Part shown: in pieces, positions 26,588 to 35,618 of the stretch
Layout: each line of letters starts with the position of its first letter
Position numbering within the stretch: position 1 is the stretch's first letter
The notes under the pieces: generated by a model
Told to the model about the DNA's origin: nothing
Database searches by the model: none
Seen by the model: only the letters and a program-made list of their open reading frames with translations
DNA from: Lachnospiraceae bacterium
Lineage (GTDB): Bacteria; Bacillota; Clostridia; Lachnospirales; Lachnospiraceae
DNA: 38,080 bases
Direction of reading: 5' to 3'
Assembly (NCBI GenBank): GCA_017513125.1
Contig: JAFWDI010000021.1
Coordinates: 1 to 38,080, forward strand
Made by a program: the position numbers and the translations under genes

Positions 26588-28018
26588 TTGATACCATTTG
26601 CAGTACTGACGCAGAGCACGACGCCTATCATCGGATGGATCGCACAGCTGTTCGGCATTATTATGAATGCCATTTATAACGGCCTGGCGCGCATCGGGAT
26701 AGAGAACATCGGTCTCTGCATCATTATTTTTACGGTGTTCGTGAACATTGTCCTGCTGCCCCTGACGATCAAGCAGCAGAAGACCACGAAGATCACGAAC
26801 TTCATCCAGCCCGAGATCAAAAAGGTCCAGTCGAAGTATAAGGGAAAGAACGACATGGAGTCCCGTCAGATGATGAATGACGAGATCCAGGCGGTCTATG
26901 ACAAGTACGGCGCCAGCATGACCAGCGGATGCCTTCCGCTCATCATCCAGCTGCCGATCCTGTACGGTCTGTATGCCGTTATCCGGAACGTTCCCGCGTA
27001 CGTCGGCGCCGTTAAGGCGGTCTTCATGAACATCGTGACGGCGATCGATCCCGCGTCGTCCGGTTTCGCCGGGAAGTTCGCGACCGTGATCGAAGGGATG
27101 CGGAACTTTAACATCGATTCCTACACCGCGATCGCGGGCACCGAGGCAGGAAACAACTGGCTGATCGACGTGATGGCGACCTTCACGAACCAGTGGGAAG
27201 GCCTGAAGGCCGCGTTCCCGGCCGCGAGCGAAGTGATCGCCACGAACGTGGATAAGATCAACCACTTTAACTCGTTCCTCGGGCTGAACCTGACCGCGAC
27301 GCCCTCGCAGAAGATCCTTTCCGCCATGATCATTATCCCGATTCTGGCGGCACTGACTCAGTTCCTGAGCGTGAAGATCACGACCGCGGGCTCGCAGCAG
27401 ACGATCCAGGACGATCAGGCGGGCGCGGGCATGATGAAGGGCATGAACTACACGATGCCCATCTTCTCGCTGATCATCTGCTTCATGCTTCCCATCGGTA
27501 TCGGCCTGTACTGGATCGCGAGCGCCGTGATCCGTACCATCATCATCGTGATCATCAACCGCTCTCTGAAGGACATCGACGGAGACGCGCTGATCGAGGC
27601 GAACCGCGAAAAAGCCGAGGCGAAGCGTAAAAAGGCTCTGGAGCGCGGAAAGTCCGCAGCCCAGCGCGCGGCCGAGATGAAGGATCCTTCGATCGCCGGC
27701 ACCACGAAGCGCCAGCGCATCCAGGCCGGTTTCGCGCGTGTAAACGAGCTGGATAAGGCCACCGACGAGGATGAGATCCAGTCCGGCCAGACCATGGCGA
27801 ATTACACCGGCCGCTCGGTCTATGATTACGAAGAAGAGTATGCCGCTCAGGCGCTGGAAGATCCGAAAGCCGCGAAGGAGAGAGCCCGTGCGCTGAAGCG
27901 GGGCGAGTCCGGGATGTCGATGGCAGCGCGTGTCCACATGGTCCAGGATTATAATGCCGCCCACGGCGAAAATCCTCAGTCCTCGGACGGCTACCGCAGA
28001 AAGAGAAAGAAAAAATAA
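26588..28018 (+). CDS. yidC: Membrane protein insertase YidC/Oxa1
   Basis: YidC inserts proteins into the cytoplasmic membrane. The 476-residue protein starts with TTG after GGAGGAGG. It has an N-terminal membrane segment (IGLCIIIFTVFVNIVLLPLTI), the coiled hairpin with the family motif SGCLPLIIQLPILYGLYAV, and further segments near residues 240-260, 290-310 and 310-325. An insert of about 100 residues separates the second and third segments, and about 150 charged residues form the cytoplasmic tail ending in RRKRKKK, able to bind ribosomes. It is longer than gram-positive SpoIIIJ. No lipobox is seen. Confidence 0.96.
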   Translation: MIPFAVLTQSTTPIIGWIAQLFGIIMNAIYNGLARIGIENIGLCIIIFTVFVNIVLLPLTIKQQKTTKITNFIQPEIKKVQSKYKGKNDMESRQMMNDEIQAVYDKYGASMTSGCLPLIIQLPILYGLYAVIRNVPAYVGAVKAVFMNIVTAIDPASSGFAGKFATVIEGMRNFNIDSYTAIAGTEAGNNWLIDVMATFTNQWEGLKAAFPAASEVIATNVDKINHFNSFLGLNLTATPSQKILSAMIIIPILAALTQFLSVKITTAGSQQTIQDDQAGAGMMKGMNYTMPIFSLIICFMLPIGIGLYWIASAVIRTIIIVIINRSLKDIDGDALIEANREKAEAKRKKALERGKSAAQRAAEMKDPSIAGTTKRQRIQAGFARVNELDKATDEDEIQSGQTMANYTGRSVYDYEEEYAAQALEDPKAAKERARALKRGESGMSMAARVHMVQDYNAAHGENPQSSDGYRRKRKKK

Positions 28019-28645
28019 ATGGAATTTAAAGAATTTACCGGCAAGACCGTAGAAGAAGCAGTAACTGCGGCGCTTGTGGAATTTCAGGTCACCGGCGACC
28101 GGCTGGAGTACGAGGTCATTGAAAAAGAAACGAAGGGACTGTTCGGGCTGGGCCAGAAGGACGCGGTCATCCGCGCCAGAAAGGCCGTCGAGGACGTCGA
28201 AGATATCGCCCGGAAGTTCCTCGAGGATGTGCTCGACGCGATGAACGTGCAGGCTGATCTGGACGTGTTCGTCGATGAGGAGGATAAGAGCATCGAGATC
28301 GAGATCGAGGGCGACGACATGGGCCTTCTGATCGGAAAGCGCGGGCAGACGCTCGACTCGCTGCAGTACCTGTGCTCGCTCGCGGTAAATAAAAAGACCG
28401 ACGATTACTACAGAGTCAGACTCGATACCGAGAACTACCGCTACCGCAGAGAGGTGACCCTGAAGAAGCTCGCGAAGAGCATTGCGGCGAAGGTCCGCAG
28501 GACCCGCCGGTCCGTCTCGCTGGAGCCGATGAGCCCTTACGAGCGCCGGATCATCCACTCGACGCTGCAGGACGACCTTTATGTGACCACCAGAAGCGAT
28601 GGTGAAGAGCCCTACAGACACGTGATCGTTTGTCTGAAGAAGTAA
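28019..28645 (+). CDS. jag: RNA-binding protein KhpB (Jag)
   Basis: This 208-residue protein has three domains: Jag-N (residues 1-50, EFTGKTVEEAVTAALVE), a KH domain (about 75-150, with LLIGKRGQTLDSLQYL) and a C-terminal R3H domain (RRIIHSTLQDD). KhpB proteins bind RNA, often with KhpA, and affect cell-wall growth and division. The ATG directly follows the yidC stop. A strong terminator follows, ending the rpmH-jag transcription unit. Confidence 0.95.
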   Translation: MEFKEFTGKTVEEAVTAALVEFQVTGDRLEYEVIEKETKGLFGLGQKDAVIRARKAVEDVEDIARKFLEDVLDAMNVQADLDVFVDEEDKSIEIEIEGDDMGLLIGKRGQTLDSLQYLCSLAVNKKTDDYYRVRLDTENYRYRREVTLKKLAKSIAAKVRRTRRSVSLEPMSPYERRIIHSTLQDDLYVTTRSDGEEPYRHVIVCLKK

Positions 28646-28665
28646 GGGGCAGGACGTAAAAGGCG

Positions 28666-28700
28666 GACCGCCTGCTTCATATGAGGCAGGCGGTCTTTTT
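28666..28700 (+). terminator. Terminator after jag
   Basis: GACCGCCTGC (28666-28675) pairs with GCAGGCGGTC (28686-28695), followed by five T. mnmE begins 18 bases later, so its promoter must lie very close or it depends on readthrough. Confidence 0.9.
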
Positions 28701-28717
28701 ATCCGCGGAGGCATGCC

Positions 28718-30244
28718 ATGACAGGTTTTCGCAATGACACGATAGCAGCCGTTTCGACGAGCCTGACGCCTTCCGGGATCGGGATCGTGCGGATCAGCGG
28801 CCCGGAAGCGTTCGCGGTCGGGGACCGCGTGTTCCGCGCCGGCCGCGCTGCGGGACCGGACGCCGGACCGGATGCGGGATCGGAAGCCGGGCAGAAAGCC
28901 GGGACGGGGGCCGGGCTGAAAGCCGCGCCTCCCGCGGCGCTCGCGGAAGCTCCCGCGAACACCGTGCTGTACGGGCATATCATGGACGGCGGGGAGCCGG
29001 TCGACGAGGTGCTCGTGACCGTGCTGCGCGCGCCGCACAGCTACACCGCGGAGGACACCGTCGAGATCAATTGCCACGGAGGACCCCACGTTCTGCGCAG
29101 GGTGCTCGAACTGGTCCTGAAAAACGGCGCGGCGCAGGCCGAACCCGGAGAATTTACGAAGCGGGCCTTCCTGAATGGCCGGATCGACCTCGCACAGGCC
29201 GAAGCGGTCGGCGAACTGATCGGCGCGAAGAACGAACTGGCCCGAAAAGCCTCGCTGGACAAGCTCCGCGGGAAAGCCTCGGAGGACATCCGTGCACTGC
29301 GGGAGCAGATCCTTTACGAGATGGCCTTCATCGAGGCCGCCATGGACGACCCCGAACACATATCCATCGAGGGATACCGCGGGAAGCTCGCGGAGAAACT
29401 CGTCGGCTGGGAGGCCCGGCTGCAGGTGCTTCTGGAGGAAGCCGAACGCGAGCGCGTCCTGAAGGAGGGCGTCCGCACCGTACTGGCCGGAAAGCCGAAC
29501 GTCGGAAAGTCATCCATCCTGAACCTGCTTCTGGGCGAGGACCGTGCGATCGTGACGGATATCGCGGGAACGACGCGCGACACGCTGGAGGAGTCCATGA
29601 CCTGGGGCGGACTCGCCCTGAACATGATCGATACCGCGGGCATCCGCGATACGGACGATCCGGTCGAGCAGATCGGCGTGGATCGCGCGAAGAAGGCGCT
29701 GGACGCGGCGGATCTCGTGCTGCTCGTGGCGGACGCGGACTCAGGTATCGACGACGAAGACCTGCGTCTGGCAGAGGCCGTGCGCGGGAAACGGGTCATT
29801 GCCCTGCTGAATAAGACCGATCTGACGAAAGACGGCGGTCCGGAGGGCCGTTCAGGGGACGGGGAGGTCCATGCCTCTCCCGCCGAAACCGCCTGGGCGG
29901 CAGCGGCCGGGGCGTCCGGGGCCGGTGCGGAGCCGATCCGCTTCTCGGCGGTCGACGGAACCGGCCTGGCCGAACTGAGAGCGCGCATCGAAGAACTCTT
30001 TTTCGCCGGGAAACTCGAGCCGGCGGAGGACGTCTGGCTGGCGAACACGCGCCAGCGGCAGGCGCTCGCGGCCGCGAAGGACAGCCTGGGGCTGGTTCGC
30101 GGCTCGATCGAAGCGGGCATGCCTGAAGATATGTTTACGATCGACCTGGCAGATGCGTACCGCGAACTCGGACTGATCCTCGGCGAGGAAGTCGAGGACG
30201 AGCTGATCGATAAGATCTTCGCGGAGTTCTGCATGGGGAAGTAA
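28718..30244 (+). CDS. mnmE: tRNA modification GTPase MnmE
   Basis: With MnmG it forms the 5-carboxymethylaminomethyl or 5-taurino-like modification on wobble uridine of tRNA. The 508-residue protein has the TrmE N-domain, a helical domain and an inserted G domain with GKPNVGKSS (258-266), TTRDTLEE, DTAGIRDT and NKTDL, and ends in CMGK, the catalytic C-x-G-K. It is about 50 residues longer than usual. Residues 41-80 form an Ala/Gly-rich insert (AAGPDAGPDAGSEAGQKAG) and about 371-405 form a Gly/Ser/Ala-rich insert after NKTDL. GGAGG precedes the ATG. The 66 bases to mnmG hold two GC-rich hairpins. Confidence 0.95.
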   Translation: MTGFRNDTIAAVSTSLTPSGIGIVRISGPEAFAVGDRVFRAGRAAGPDAGPDAGSEAGQKAGTGAGLKAAPPAALAEAPANTVLYGHIMDGGEPVDEVLVTVLRAPHSYTAEDTVEINCHGGPHVLRRVLELVLKNGAAQAEPGEFTKRAFLNGRIDLAQAEAVGELIGAKNELARKASLDKLRGKASEDIRALREQILYEMAFIEAAMDDPEHISIEGYRGKLAEKLVGWEARLQVLLEEAERERVLKEGVRTVLAGKPNVGKSSILNLLLGEDRAIVTDIAGTTRDTLEESMTWGGLALNMIDTAGIRDTDDPVEQIGVDRAKKALDAADLVLLVADADSGIDDEDLRLAEAVRGKRVIALLNKTDLTKDGGPEGRSGDGEVHASPAETAWAAAAGASGAGAEPIRFSAVDGTGLAELRARIEELFFAGKLEPAEDVWLANTRQRQALAAAKDSLGLVRGSIEAGMPEDMFTIDLADAYRELGLILGEEVEDELIDKIFAEFCMGK

Positions 30245-30254
30245 ATCGAAAGAT

Positions 30255-30301
30255 CCCGGGAGGCCCCCGGGAAAACACGAAGGGCCGCGCGCAGGCGCGG
30301 C
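30255..30301 (+). other. Two GC-rich hairpins between mnmE and mnmG
   Basis: CCCGGG (30255-30260) can pair with CCCGGG (30266-30271), and GCCGCGC (30284-30290) with GCGCGGC (30295-30301). There is no T run, so these are not terminators. The second abuts the mnmG ribosome site region and could affect translation or mRNA stability. Confidence 0.4.
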
Positions 30302-30310
30302 GGGAACGTT

Positions 30311-32227
30311 ATGGCGGATGTTTTGCGTGAAAAATGTGATGTGATCGTCGTCGGGGCCGGCCACGCGGGATGCGAGGCGGCTCTGGCGTGCGCGCGTCTC
30401 GGCTGCGACACGGCGGTGTTCACGGTGAGTGTGGACAGTATCGCCCTGATGCCGTGCAATCCCAGCATCGGCGGCAGCTCGAAGGGCCACCTGGTGCGCG
30501 AGATCGACGCCCTCGGCGGCGAGATGGGCCGATGCATCGACGCGACGTTCCTTCAGTCGAAGATGCTGAACGCCTCGAAGGGCCCTGCGGTGCATTCGCT
30601 GCGGGCGCAGGCGGATAAGCAGGCCTACACGCGGCGCATGCGTCAGACGCTCGAGGCCGAGCCGAACCTGCGGATCGTGCAGGGAGAGATCTGCGAGCTG
30701 CTGACCGGCGAAGGTCCGGACGGAAAACGCCGCGTCACCGGCGTCGTCACGGCTTCCCGCGCGGTCTGGGAGGCGCGCTGCGTCATTCTCGCGAGCGGGA
30801 CCTACCTGAACGCGCGCTGTCTCTACGGAGACGTGATCACGCACACCGGCCCGAACGGACTGCAGGCCGCCACACACCTCTCCGACTCGCTTCGGGCGCT
30901 CGGCGTCCGGCTGCTGCGCTATAAGACCGGCACGCCCGCGCGCATCGACGGAAGCACGATCGACTATGCGAAGATGGAGCCGCAGTACGGCGACGTTCCG
31001 GTCGTGCCGTTCTCGTTCGAGACGGATCCCGCCGCGGTGCAGAAGGAGCAGGAGCTCTGCTGGCTCACCTACACGAACGAGACCACGCATCGGATCATCC
31101 GCGAAAACCTGGACTCCTCTCCGCTCTACACGGGTGTGATCGAGGGAACGGGGCCGCGGTATTGCCCGTCCATCGAGGACAAGGTCGTGCGGTTCGCCGA
31201 AAAGGACCGTCACCAGATCTTCGTGGAGCCCGAGGGCGCATACACGAGCGAAAAGTACCTGAGCGGTTTTTCGAGCTCACTGCCGGAGCGCGTGCAGCAC
31301 GATATGATCCACAGTGTGCCGGGTCTGGAGCATTGCCGGATCGTGAGAAACGCTTACGCGATCGAGTACGACTGCGTCGATCCGCAGCAGCTGCAGGCGT
31401 CGCTGGAGTTTAAGGAGATCGCCGGACTGTACGGCGCCGGGCAGTTTAACGGCAGCTCGGGCTATGAAGAGGCGGCTGCGCAGGGTCTGATCGCGGGGAT
31501 CAATGCCGCGCGGCGCATCCACGCGCAGGATCCCGTGACTCTCGACCGGGCCGACGCCTATATCGGCGTGCTGATCGACGATCTGGTCACGAAGGAGAAC
31601 CGTGAGCCGTACCGCATGATGACTTCGCGCGCAGAGTATCGTCTTCTGCTGCGTCAGGACAATGCCGATGAGCGCCTCACGCCGGTCGGACACGAGGTCG
31701 GACTGATCTCTGATGAGCGCTACGAGCGTTTTCTGGCGAAATGGGAACGGATCCACGCGGAAGTCGCGCGGGTGAAGGCGGTCCATGTCGGTCCGACGGA
31801 GGATGTGAATGCCTTCCTTCGGGAGCGCGGCAGCACCGAGCTGAAGAGCGGAGCCTCGCTGGCGGACCTGATCCGGAGACCGGAGATCGATTACACTGCG
31901 GCTGCGGCGCTGGACGCTGAGCGCGGGGAGATTCCGGGGGATGTCGCCGAAGAGGTTAACATAATAATCAAATACGAGGGGTATCTCGCCCGGCAGGAGC
32001 TTCAGGTGCAGCAGTTCCGGAAGATCGAGCGGAAAGTGCTGCCTGACGACATCGATTATCTGCAGATCCGGGGCCTTCGCCTCGAGGCCGGACAGAAGCT
32101 GCAGAAGTTCCGCCCGGCCACGGTCGGACAGGCGTCGCGTATCGCCGGAGTCTCTCCGGCAGACGTCTCGGTGCTTCTGGTATGGCTCAGAGGCAGCGGC
32201 AGGGATACGGAAGGAGGCGCGGAATGA
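30311..32227 (+). CDS. mnmG: tRNA uridine 5-carboxymethylaminomethyl modification enzyme MnmG (GidA)
   Basis: This FAD-dependent partner of MnmE has the dinucleotide motif [14 protein letters not shown] (12-25), the conserved [13 protein letters not shown] segment and the GidA C-terminal helical domain. At 638 residues it is the usual length. The stop overlaps rsmG in an ATGA arrangement. The ribosome site before the ATG is modest (GGCGGGAA). Confidence 0.97.
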   Translation: MADVLREKCDVIVVGAGHAGCEAALACARLGCDTAVFTVSVDSIALMPCNPSIGGSSKGHLVREIDALGGEMGRCIDATFLQSKMLNASKGPAVHSLRAQADKQAYTRRMRQTLEAEPNLRIVQGEICELLTGEGPDGKRRVTGVVTASRAVWEARCVILASGTYLNARCLYGDVITHTGPNGLQAATHLSDSLRALGVRLLRYKTGTPARIDGSTIDYAKMEPQYGDVPVVPFSFETDPAAVQKEQELCWLTYTNETTHRIIRENLDSSPLYTGVIEGTGPRYCPSIEDKVVRFAEKDRHQIFVEPEGAYTSEKYLSGFSSSLPERVQHDMIHSVPGLEHCRIVRNAYAIEYDCVDPQQLQASLEFKEIAGLYGAGQFNGSSGYEEAAAQGLIAGINAARRIHAQDPVTLDRADAYIGVLIDDLVTKENREPYRMMTSRAEYRLLLRQDNADERLTPVGHEVGLISDERYERFLAKWERIHAEVARVKAVHVGPTEDVNAFLRERGSTELKSGASLADLIRRPEIDYTAAAALDAERGEIPGDVAEEVNIIIKYEGYLARQELQVQQFRKIERKVLPDDIDYLQIRGLRLEAGQKLQKFRPATVGQASRIAGVSPADVSVLLVWLRGSGRDTEGGAE

Positions 32228-32958
32228 CTTCGGAAGTTTTCGAGAGATCGAACGAGCTGCGGGAACGTGCGTCTGAGATGGGCGTAACGCTCTCCGACCG
32301 TCAGTTGGAGCAGTTTCTTCTATATTATGATCTCCTGCTTCGCTGGAACGAGAAGATGAACCTTACGGCGATCACGGAATGGAAGGATGTGCTCGAAAAG
32401 CATTTTCTGGACAGCCTGACGCTGGCGATCTCACTTCCTTCGCATGTTGCCGGGCTCCGTATGATCGATATCGGTACCGGGGCAGGTTTCCCGGGAGTGC
32501 CGCTGAAGATCGCATTTCCTGAGATCGAAGTGACATTGGCGGATACTTTAAATAAACGAGTGGGATTTCTGAATGAAGTGATCTCTATGCTCGAGTTGAC
32601 CGGCGTTTCTACGGTCCACTCGCGTGCCGAGGATCTGGCGCGCGATCCGGCTTATCGCATGACCTTCGACCTGGCGGTGTCGCGGGCCGTCGCTGCTCTT
32701 CCGGTGCTTTTGGAGTATTGCACGCCGTTTTTAAAGGTCGGGGGCGAATTCGTGGCTTACAAGACCGATTCGGCTTATGAAGAGATCGATCTTTCGGCGC
32801 GTGCGCTTGAAGAACTCTCCTGTTCTGTTTCCGGAATATCTATTCCACAGATCCCCGGAACAGACCTTTCGCGTGTTTTGGTTCATGTTCGCCGAGATCA
32901 GGAAGTCGACAGCCGGTATCCCAGAAGGGCCGGAATGCCGGAAAAGAAACCGCTTTGA
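32224..32958 (+). CDS. rsmG: 16S rRNA (guanine-N7) methyltransferase RsmG
   Basis: RsmG methylates G527 of 16S rRNA using SAM. The 244-residue protein has the SAM motif [17 protein letters not shown] (80-96) and the conserved HFLDSL segment. Start at 32224 is set by the ATGA overlap with mnmG and AAGGAGGCG upstream; a longer in-frame start at 32182 is less likely. Loss of this gene class confers low-level streptomycin resistance in other bacteria. Confidence 0.96.
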   Translation: MTSEVFERSNELRERASEMGVTLSDRQLEQFLLYYDLLLRWNEKMNLTAITEWKDVLEKHFLDSLTLAISLPSHVAGLRMIDIGTGAGFPGVPLKIAFPEIEVTLADTLNKRVGFLNEVISMLELTGVSTVHSRAEDLARDPAYRMTFDLAVSRAVAALPVLLEYCTPFLKVGGEFVAYKTDSAYEEIDLSARALEELSCSVSGISIPQIPGTDLSRVLVHVRRDQEVDSRYPRRAGMPEKKPL

Positions 32959-32981
32959 TGATTTTTCTGACTGTTTCACGT

Positions 32982-33075
32982 GAAACAATCAGACAGATCA
33001 ACGTTTCACGTGAAACGATCATACGAAACACCGTTTCACGTGAAACATATATAGAAAATGGTTTCACGTGAAACA
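32982..33075. repeat. Four parS centromere sites
   Basis: The 14-bp palindrome GTTTCACGTGAAAC occurs exactly four times: 32983-32996, 33003-33016, 33033-33046 and 33061-33074. It equals the known ParB-binding parS core in Firmicutes and many other bacteria. The cluster lies between rsmG and parA and should load ParB close to the origin for chromosome segregation. Confidence 0.97.
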
Positions 33076-33113
33076 TGGCATAATAAATGCCGATATGATA
33101 AACTGTACTCGAA

Positions 33114-33137
33114 GTCTGACCGCATTTGGGGTCAGAC
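33114..33137 (+). promoter_or_regulatory. Perfect inverted repeat in the parA leader
   Basis: GTCTGACC (33114-33121) and GGTCAGAC (33130-33137) are exact arms around an eight-base loop, 33 bases before the parA ATG. It may be an operator or a leader hairpin. No T run follows. Confidence 0.5.
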
Positions 33138-33169
33138 CTCGTCAACTGTACGAAAACACAGGAGTGATA

Positions 33170-33931
33170 ATGAGCAGAGTTATAGCTGTGGCGAACCAAA
33201 AGGGAGGCGTCGGAAAGACCACCACGACGATAAACCTCTCTGCCAGTCTGGCAGAGGCGGGAAAACGTGTGCTGGTCGTCGATATGGATCCCCAGGGAAA
33301 CACGAGCAGCGGACTGGCAGTCAATAAATATCACACAGAAAACGGGATCTATGAGGTTTTGATCGGTTTTTGTCCGATCGAGGAGGCGCTGATCCGTGAT
33401 CAGCTGCCAAATCTGGACATTTTACCGGCCAATGTAAGCCTTTCCGGAGCCGAAGTCGAGCTGATCAGCATGGATGACAATTCTTTCCGCCTGAAAAAGG
33501 CGCTCGACACCGTGCGCGACCGGTACGATTTCGTTCTGATCGACTGTCCGCCGTCGCTGAGCCTTCTGACGGTCAATTCGCTGACTGCGGCAGACTCGGT
33601 TCTGGTCCCGATCCAGTGCGAATACTATGCGCTGGAAGGCCTGAGCCAGCTGATGCACACGATCGATCTGATCCGGGAGCGTCTGAACGACCGCCTGGAG
33701 ATCGAAGGAATCGTCTTCACGATGTACGACAGCCGCACGAAGTTGTCCGAACAGGTCGTGGAGAATGTGAAAGCGAACGTCGACCAGAAGATCTACGAAA
33801 CGCTCATTCCCCGGAATGTACGTCTGGCGGAGGCTCCGAGCTATGGCCTCCCGATCAATATTTATGACAGTCGATCGACCGGCGCGCAGAGCTATCGAGC
33901 ACTCGCGCAGGAAGTGATCAAAAGCCGCTGA
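33170..33931 (+). CDS. parA: ParA/Soj chromosome partitioning ATPase
   Basis: This 253-residue P-loop ATPase starts MSRVIAVANQKGGVGKTTT, with the deviant Walker A KGGVGKTT (11-18) and later VDMDPQGN and LIDCPP motifs of the Soj/ParA class. It has the short N-terminus of chromosomal ParA without the plasmid helix-turn-helix. AGGAG precedes the ATG at 33170; a longer in-frame start would run through the parS sites. It acts with ParB on the parS cluster and may also modulate DnaA. parB follows after 29 bases. Confidence 0.97.
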   Translation: MSRVIAVANQKGGVGKTTTTINLSASLAEAGKRVLVVDMDPQGNTSSGLAVNKYHTENGIYEVLIGFCPIEEALIRDQLPNLDILPANVSLSGAEVELISMDDNSFRLKKALDTVRDRYDFVLIDCPPSLSLLTVNSLTAADSVLVPIQCEYYALEGLSQLMHTIDLIRERLNDRLEIEGIVFTMYDSRTKLSEQVVENVKANVDQKIYETLIPRNVRLAEAPSYGLPINIYDSRSTGAQSYRALAQEVIKSR

Positions 33932-33960
33932 GCGCGGTGCCTCAAAGGCGAGGAGAACGT

Positions 33961-34920
33961 ATGGCAGTCAAAAAAGGCGGTCTGGGAAAAGGGCTTGACG
34001 CACTGATCCCGTCGACCGGAAAAGTGGAAAAAAAGAGCGCTTCGAGCGATGTTTCCACAAAAAATGTGGAAAAAACCGAAAAAAGTGAAGAAATCGCGGC
34101 AAAATCCGAACTTTTTGTAAAGATCGGAAAGGTCGAGCCGAATCGCGCTCAGCCCAGAAAGACCTTCGATGAGGCCGCTCTGGCCGAACTGGCGGACTCG
34201 ATCCGGCTGCACGGAGTGATCACGCCGCTGATCGTTCGCGACCGCGGATCGTATTATGAGATCATTGCAGGGGAGCGCAGATGGAGAGCTGCACGTATGG
34301 CCGGACTGAAGGAAGTCCCGGTCGTCGTCCGCGAGTACACCGACGCTGAAAACGCGCAGGTCGCACTGATCGAGAACCTGCTGCGCGAGGATCTGAACGC
34401 GATCGAAGAGGCGCAGGCGTATCAGAAGCTGATCGACGACTACGGAATGACGCATGAGTCTGTCGCGGAGCGCGTCAGCAAGAGCCGCGCGGCCGTCACC
34501 AATTCGCTGCGGCTGCTCAAACTGCCGGAAAAGGTCCTGAACATGGTCCGGGAAGGCTCGCTGTCGGGCGGACACGCGCGCACGCTGCTTTCTCTGGAGA
34601 GTCCGGAACTGCAGGAAAAGGTCGCAGACTACATCGTGAGAGAACGGCTCAGCGTCCGCGCGGCCGAGGCTCTGTGCGGCAGGCCGGCGGAAGCGATCGA
34701 AAAGATCCTGGACCCGAAGGCATACCGCTCCGAAAAACCCGCGGAAGACGATCAGACCACGCTCTTTTATAAGAAGATGGAGACGGATCTGGCCGAACAT
34801 GTCGGCGCGAAAGTAAAGATCCGCCGCCGCTCGGCCGACAAGGGACGGATCGAGATCGATTACACGTCTCTGGACGAGCTGGAGCGCCTCGGCAGCCTGC
34901 TGAAGCAGCTGCGCGGCTGA
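33961..34920 (+). CDS. parB: ParB/Spo0J chromosome partitioning protein
   Basis: ParB binds parS, hydrolyses CTP as a sliding clamp and recruits SMC. The 319-residue protein has RAQPRKTFDEAALAELADSI, the CTP-binding GERRWRAARMAG motif, ENLLREDLNAIEEA, the parS-binding helix-turn-helix (VAERVSKSRAAVTNSLRLLKL) and a C-terminal dimer domain. The N-terminal linker is Lys/Ser/Glu-rich. GAGGAG precedes the ATG at 33961. The next gene follows after 115 bases with no terminator. Confidence 0.97.
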   Translation: MAVKKGGLGKGLDALIPSTGKVEKKSASSDVSTKNVEKTEKSEEIAAKSELFVKIGKVEPNRAQPRKTFDEAALAELADSIRLHGVITPLIVRDRGSYYEIIAGERRWRAARMAGLKEVPVVVREYTDAENAQVALIENLLREDLNAIEEAQAYQKLIDDYGMTHESVAERVSKSRAAVTNSLRLLKLPEKVLNMVREGSLSGGHARTLLSLESPELQEKVADYIVRERLSVRAAEALCGRPAEAIEKILDPKAYRSEKPAEDDQTTLFYKKMETDLAEHVGAKVKIRRRSADKGRIEIDYTSLDELERLGSLLKQLRG

Positions 34921-35035
34921 GGAGAGCGACATAAAGCGGAAAAGGCCGCGAAAAGATTTACATAACACAGAAAATGCATGAAAACGCCGCCCGCTTCGCG
35001 CCGCGGCACACCCAAGCATTGACAGGAGTTCGTAT

Positions 35036-35569
35036 ATGGGACAGGGAACACTGGACCGGATCCTCTCGGGTCTGGGCATAAACATAGACCTGAAACTGAT
35101 CTTTCTGATCTTCGCAGTCGTGCTTCTGGTCCTCGTGATCATCCTTCTGGTGATGAACGTGAAACAGAAGAAGCGCGTCGAAGAACTGCAGCGCCGCTAT
35201 GAGGCGTTCATGCAGGGCTCGGACGGAAAGAGCCTCGAAGACCGCCTGACCCGCACGGCCAGGGACGTCCGCCGGCTGGATCTGGGCCTGAAGAACCAGA
35301 AAGCGCAGATGGACGAGCTCGACCGCAAGGTCGGCGCTTCGTTCCGGAAGATCTCGATCGTGCGCTATAACAGCTCGAACGAGATGGGCGGCATCATGAG
35401 CTTCGCGCTGGTGCTGCTCGACGAGCGCAATGACGGCTTCATCCTGAACGTCATCCACGCCCGCGAAGGCAGCTACCCGTACATTAAGCGCGTGATCAAC
35501 GGCGAGCCCGAGATGGACCTGAGCCGCGAGGAAGTGCGCGCGCTCGAGTCGGCCATGATCCAGAACTGA
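35036..35569 (+). CDS. DUF4446 family membrane-anchored protein
   Basis: The 177-residue protein has one N-terminal membrane segment (LKLIFLIFAVVLLVLVIILLV), a coiled-coil stretch (RRLDLGLKNQKAQMDELDRKVG) and a C-terminal domain with RYNSSNEMGGIMSFALVLLDERNDGF, diagnostic of DUF4446. The family commonly follows parB in Clostridia. Function is unknown, and the position suggests a link to segregation or division. AGGAG precedes the ATG. Confidence 0.88.
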   Translation: MGQGTLDRILSGLGINIDLKLIFLIFAVVLLVLVIILLVMNVKQKKRVEELQRRYEAFMQGSDGKSLEDRLTRTARDVRRLDLGLKNQKAQMDELDRKVGASFRKISIVRYNSSNEMGGIMSFALVLLDERNDGFILNVIHAREGSYPYIKRVINGEPEMDLSREEVRALESAMIQN

Positions 35570-35618
35570 TCATTTACATCGCGGGAGACCGCGGAAAGGA
35601 TATAAAGGAAAAAACACC

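Noticed and set aside
26474..29359. A 961-codon open frame opposite yidC, jag and mnmE
   Set aside because: It crosses three conserved genes and a terminator on the other strand, and shows no motif.
30255..30301. GC hairpins between mnmE and mnmG considered as a terminator
   Set aside because: No T run follows either stem and mnmG normally continues from mnmE.
33068..33169. Longer N-terminus for ParA
   Set aside because: It would translate through the last parS site and the inverted repeat, while the ATG at 33170 has AGGAG and the conserved ParA start.
35570..35618. Possible T-box before serS
   Set aside because: The gap is only about 50 bases and has no T-box sequence or terminator/antiterminator pair.
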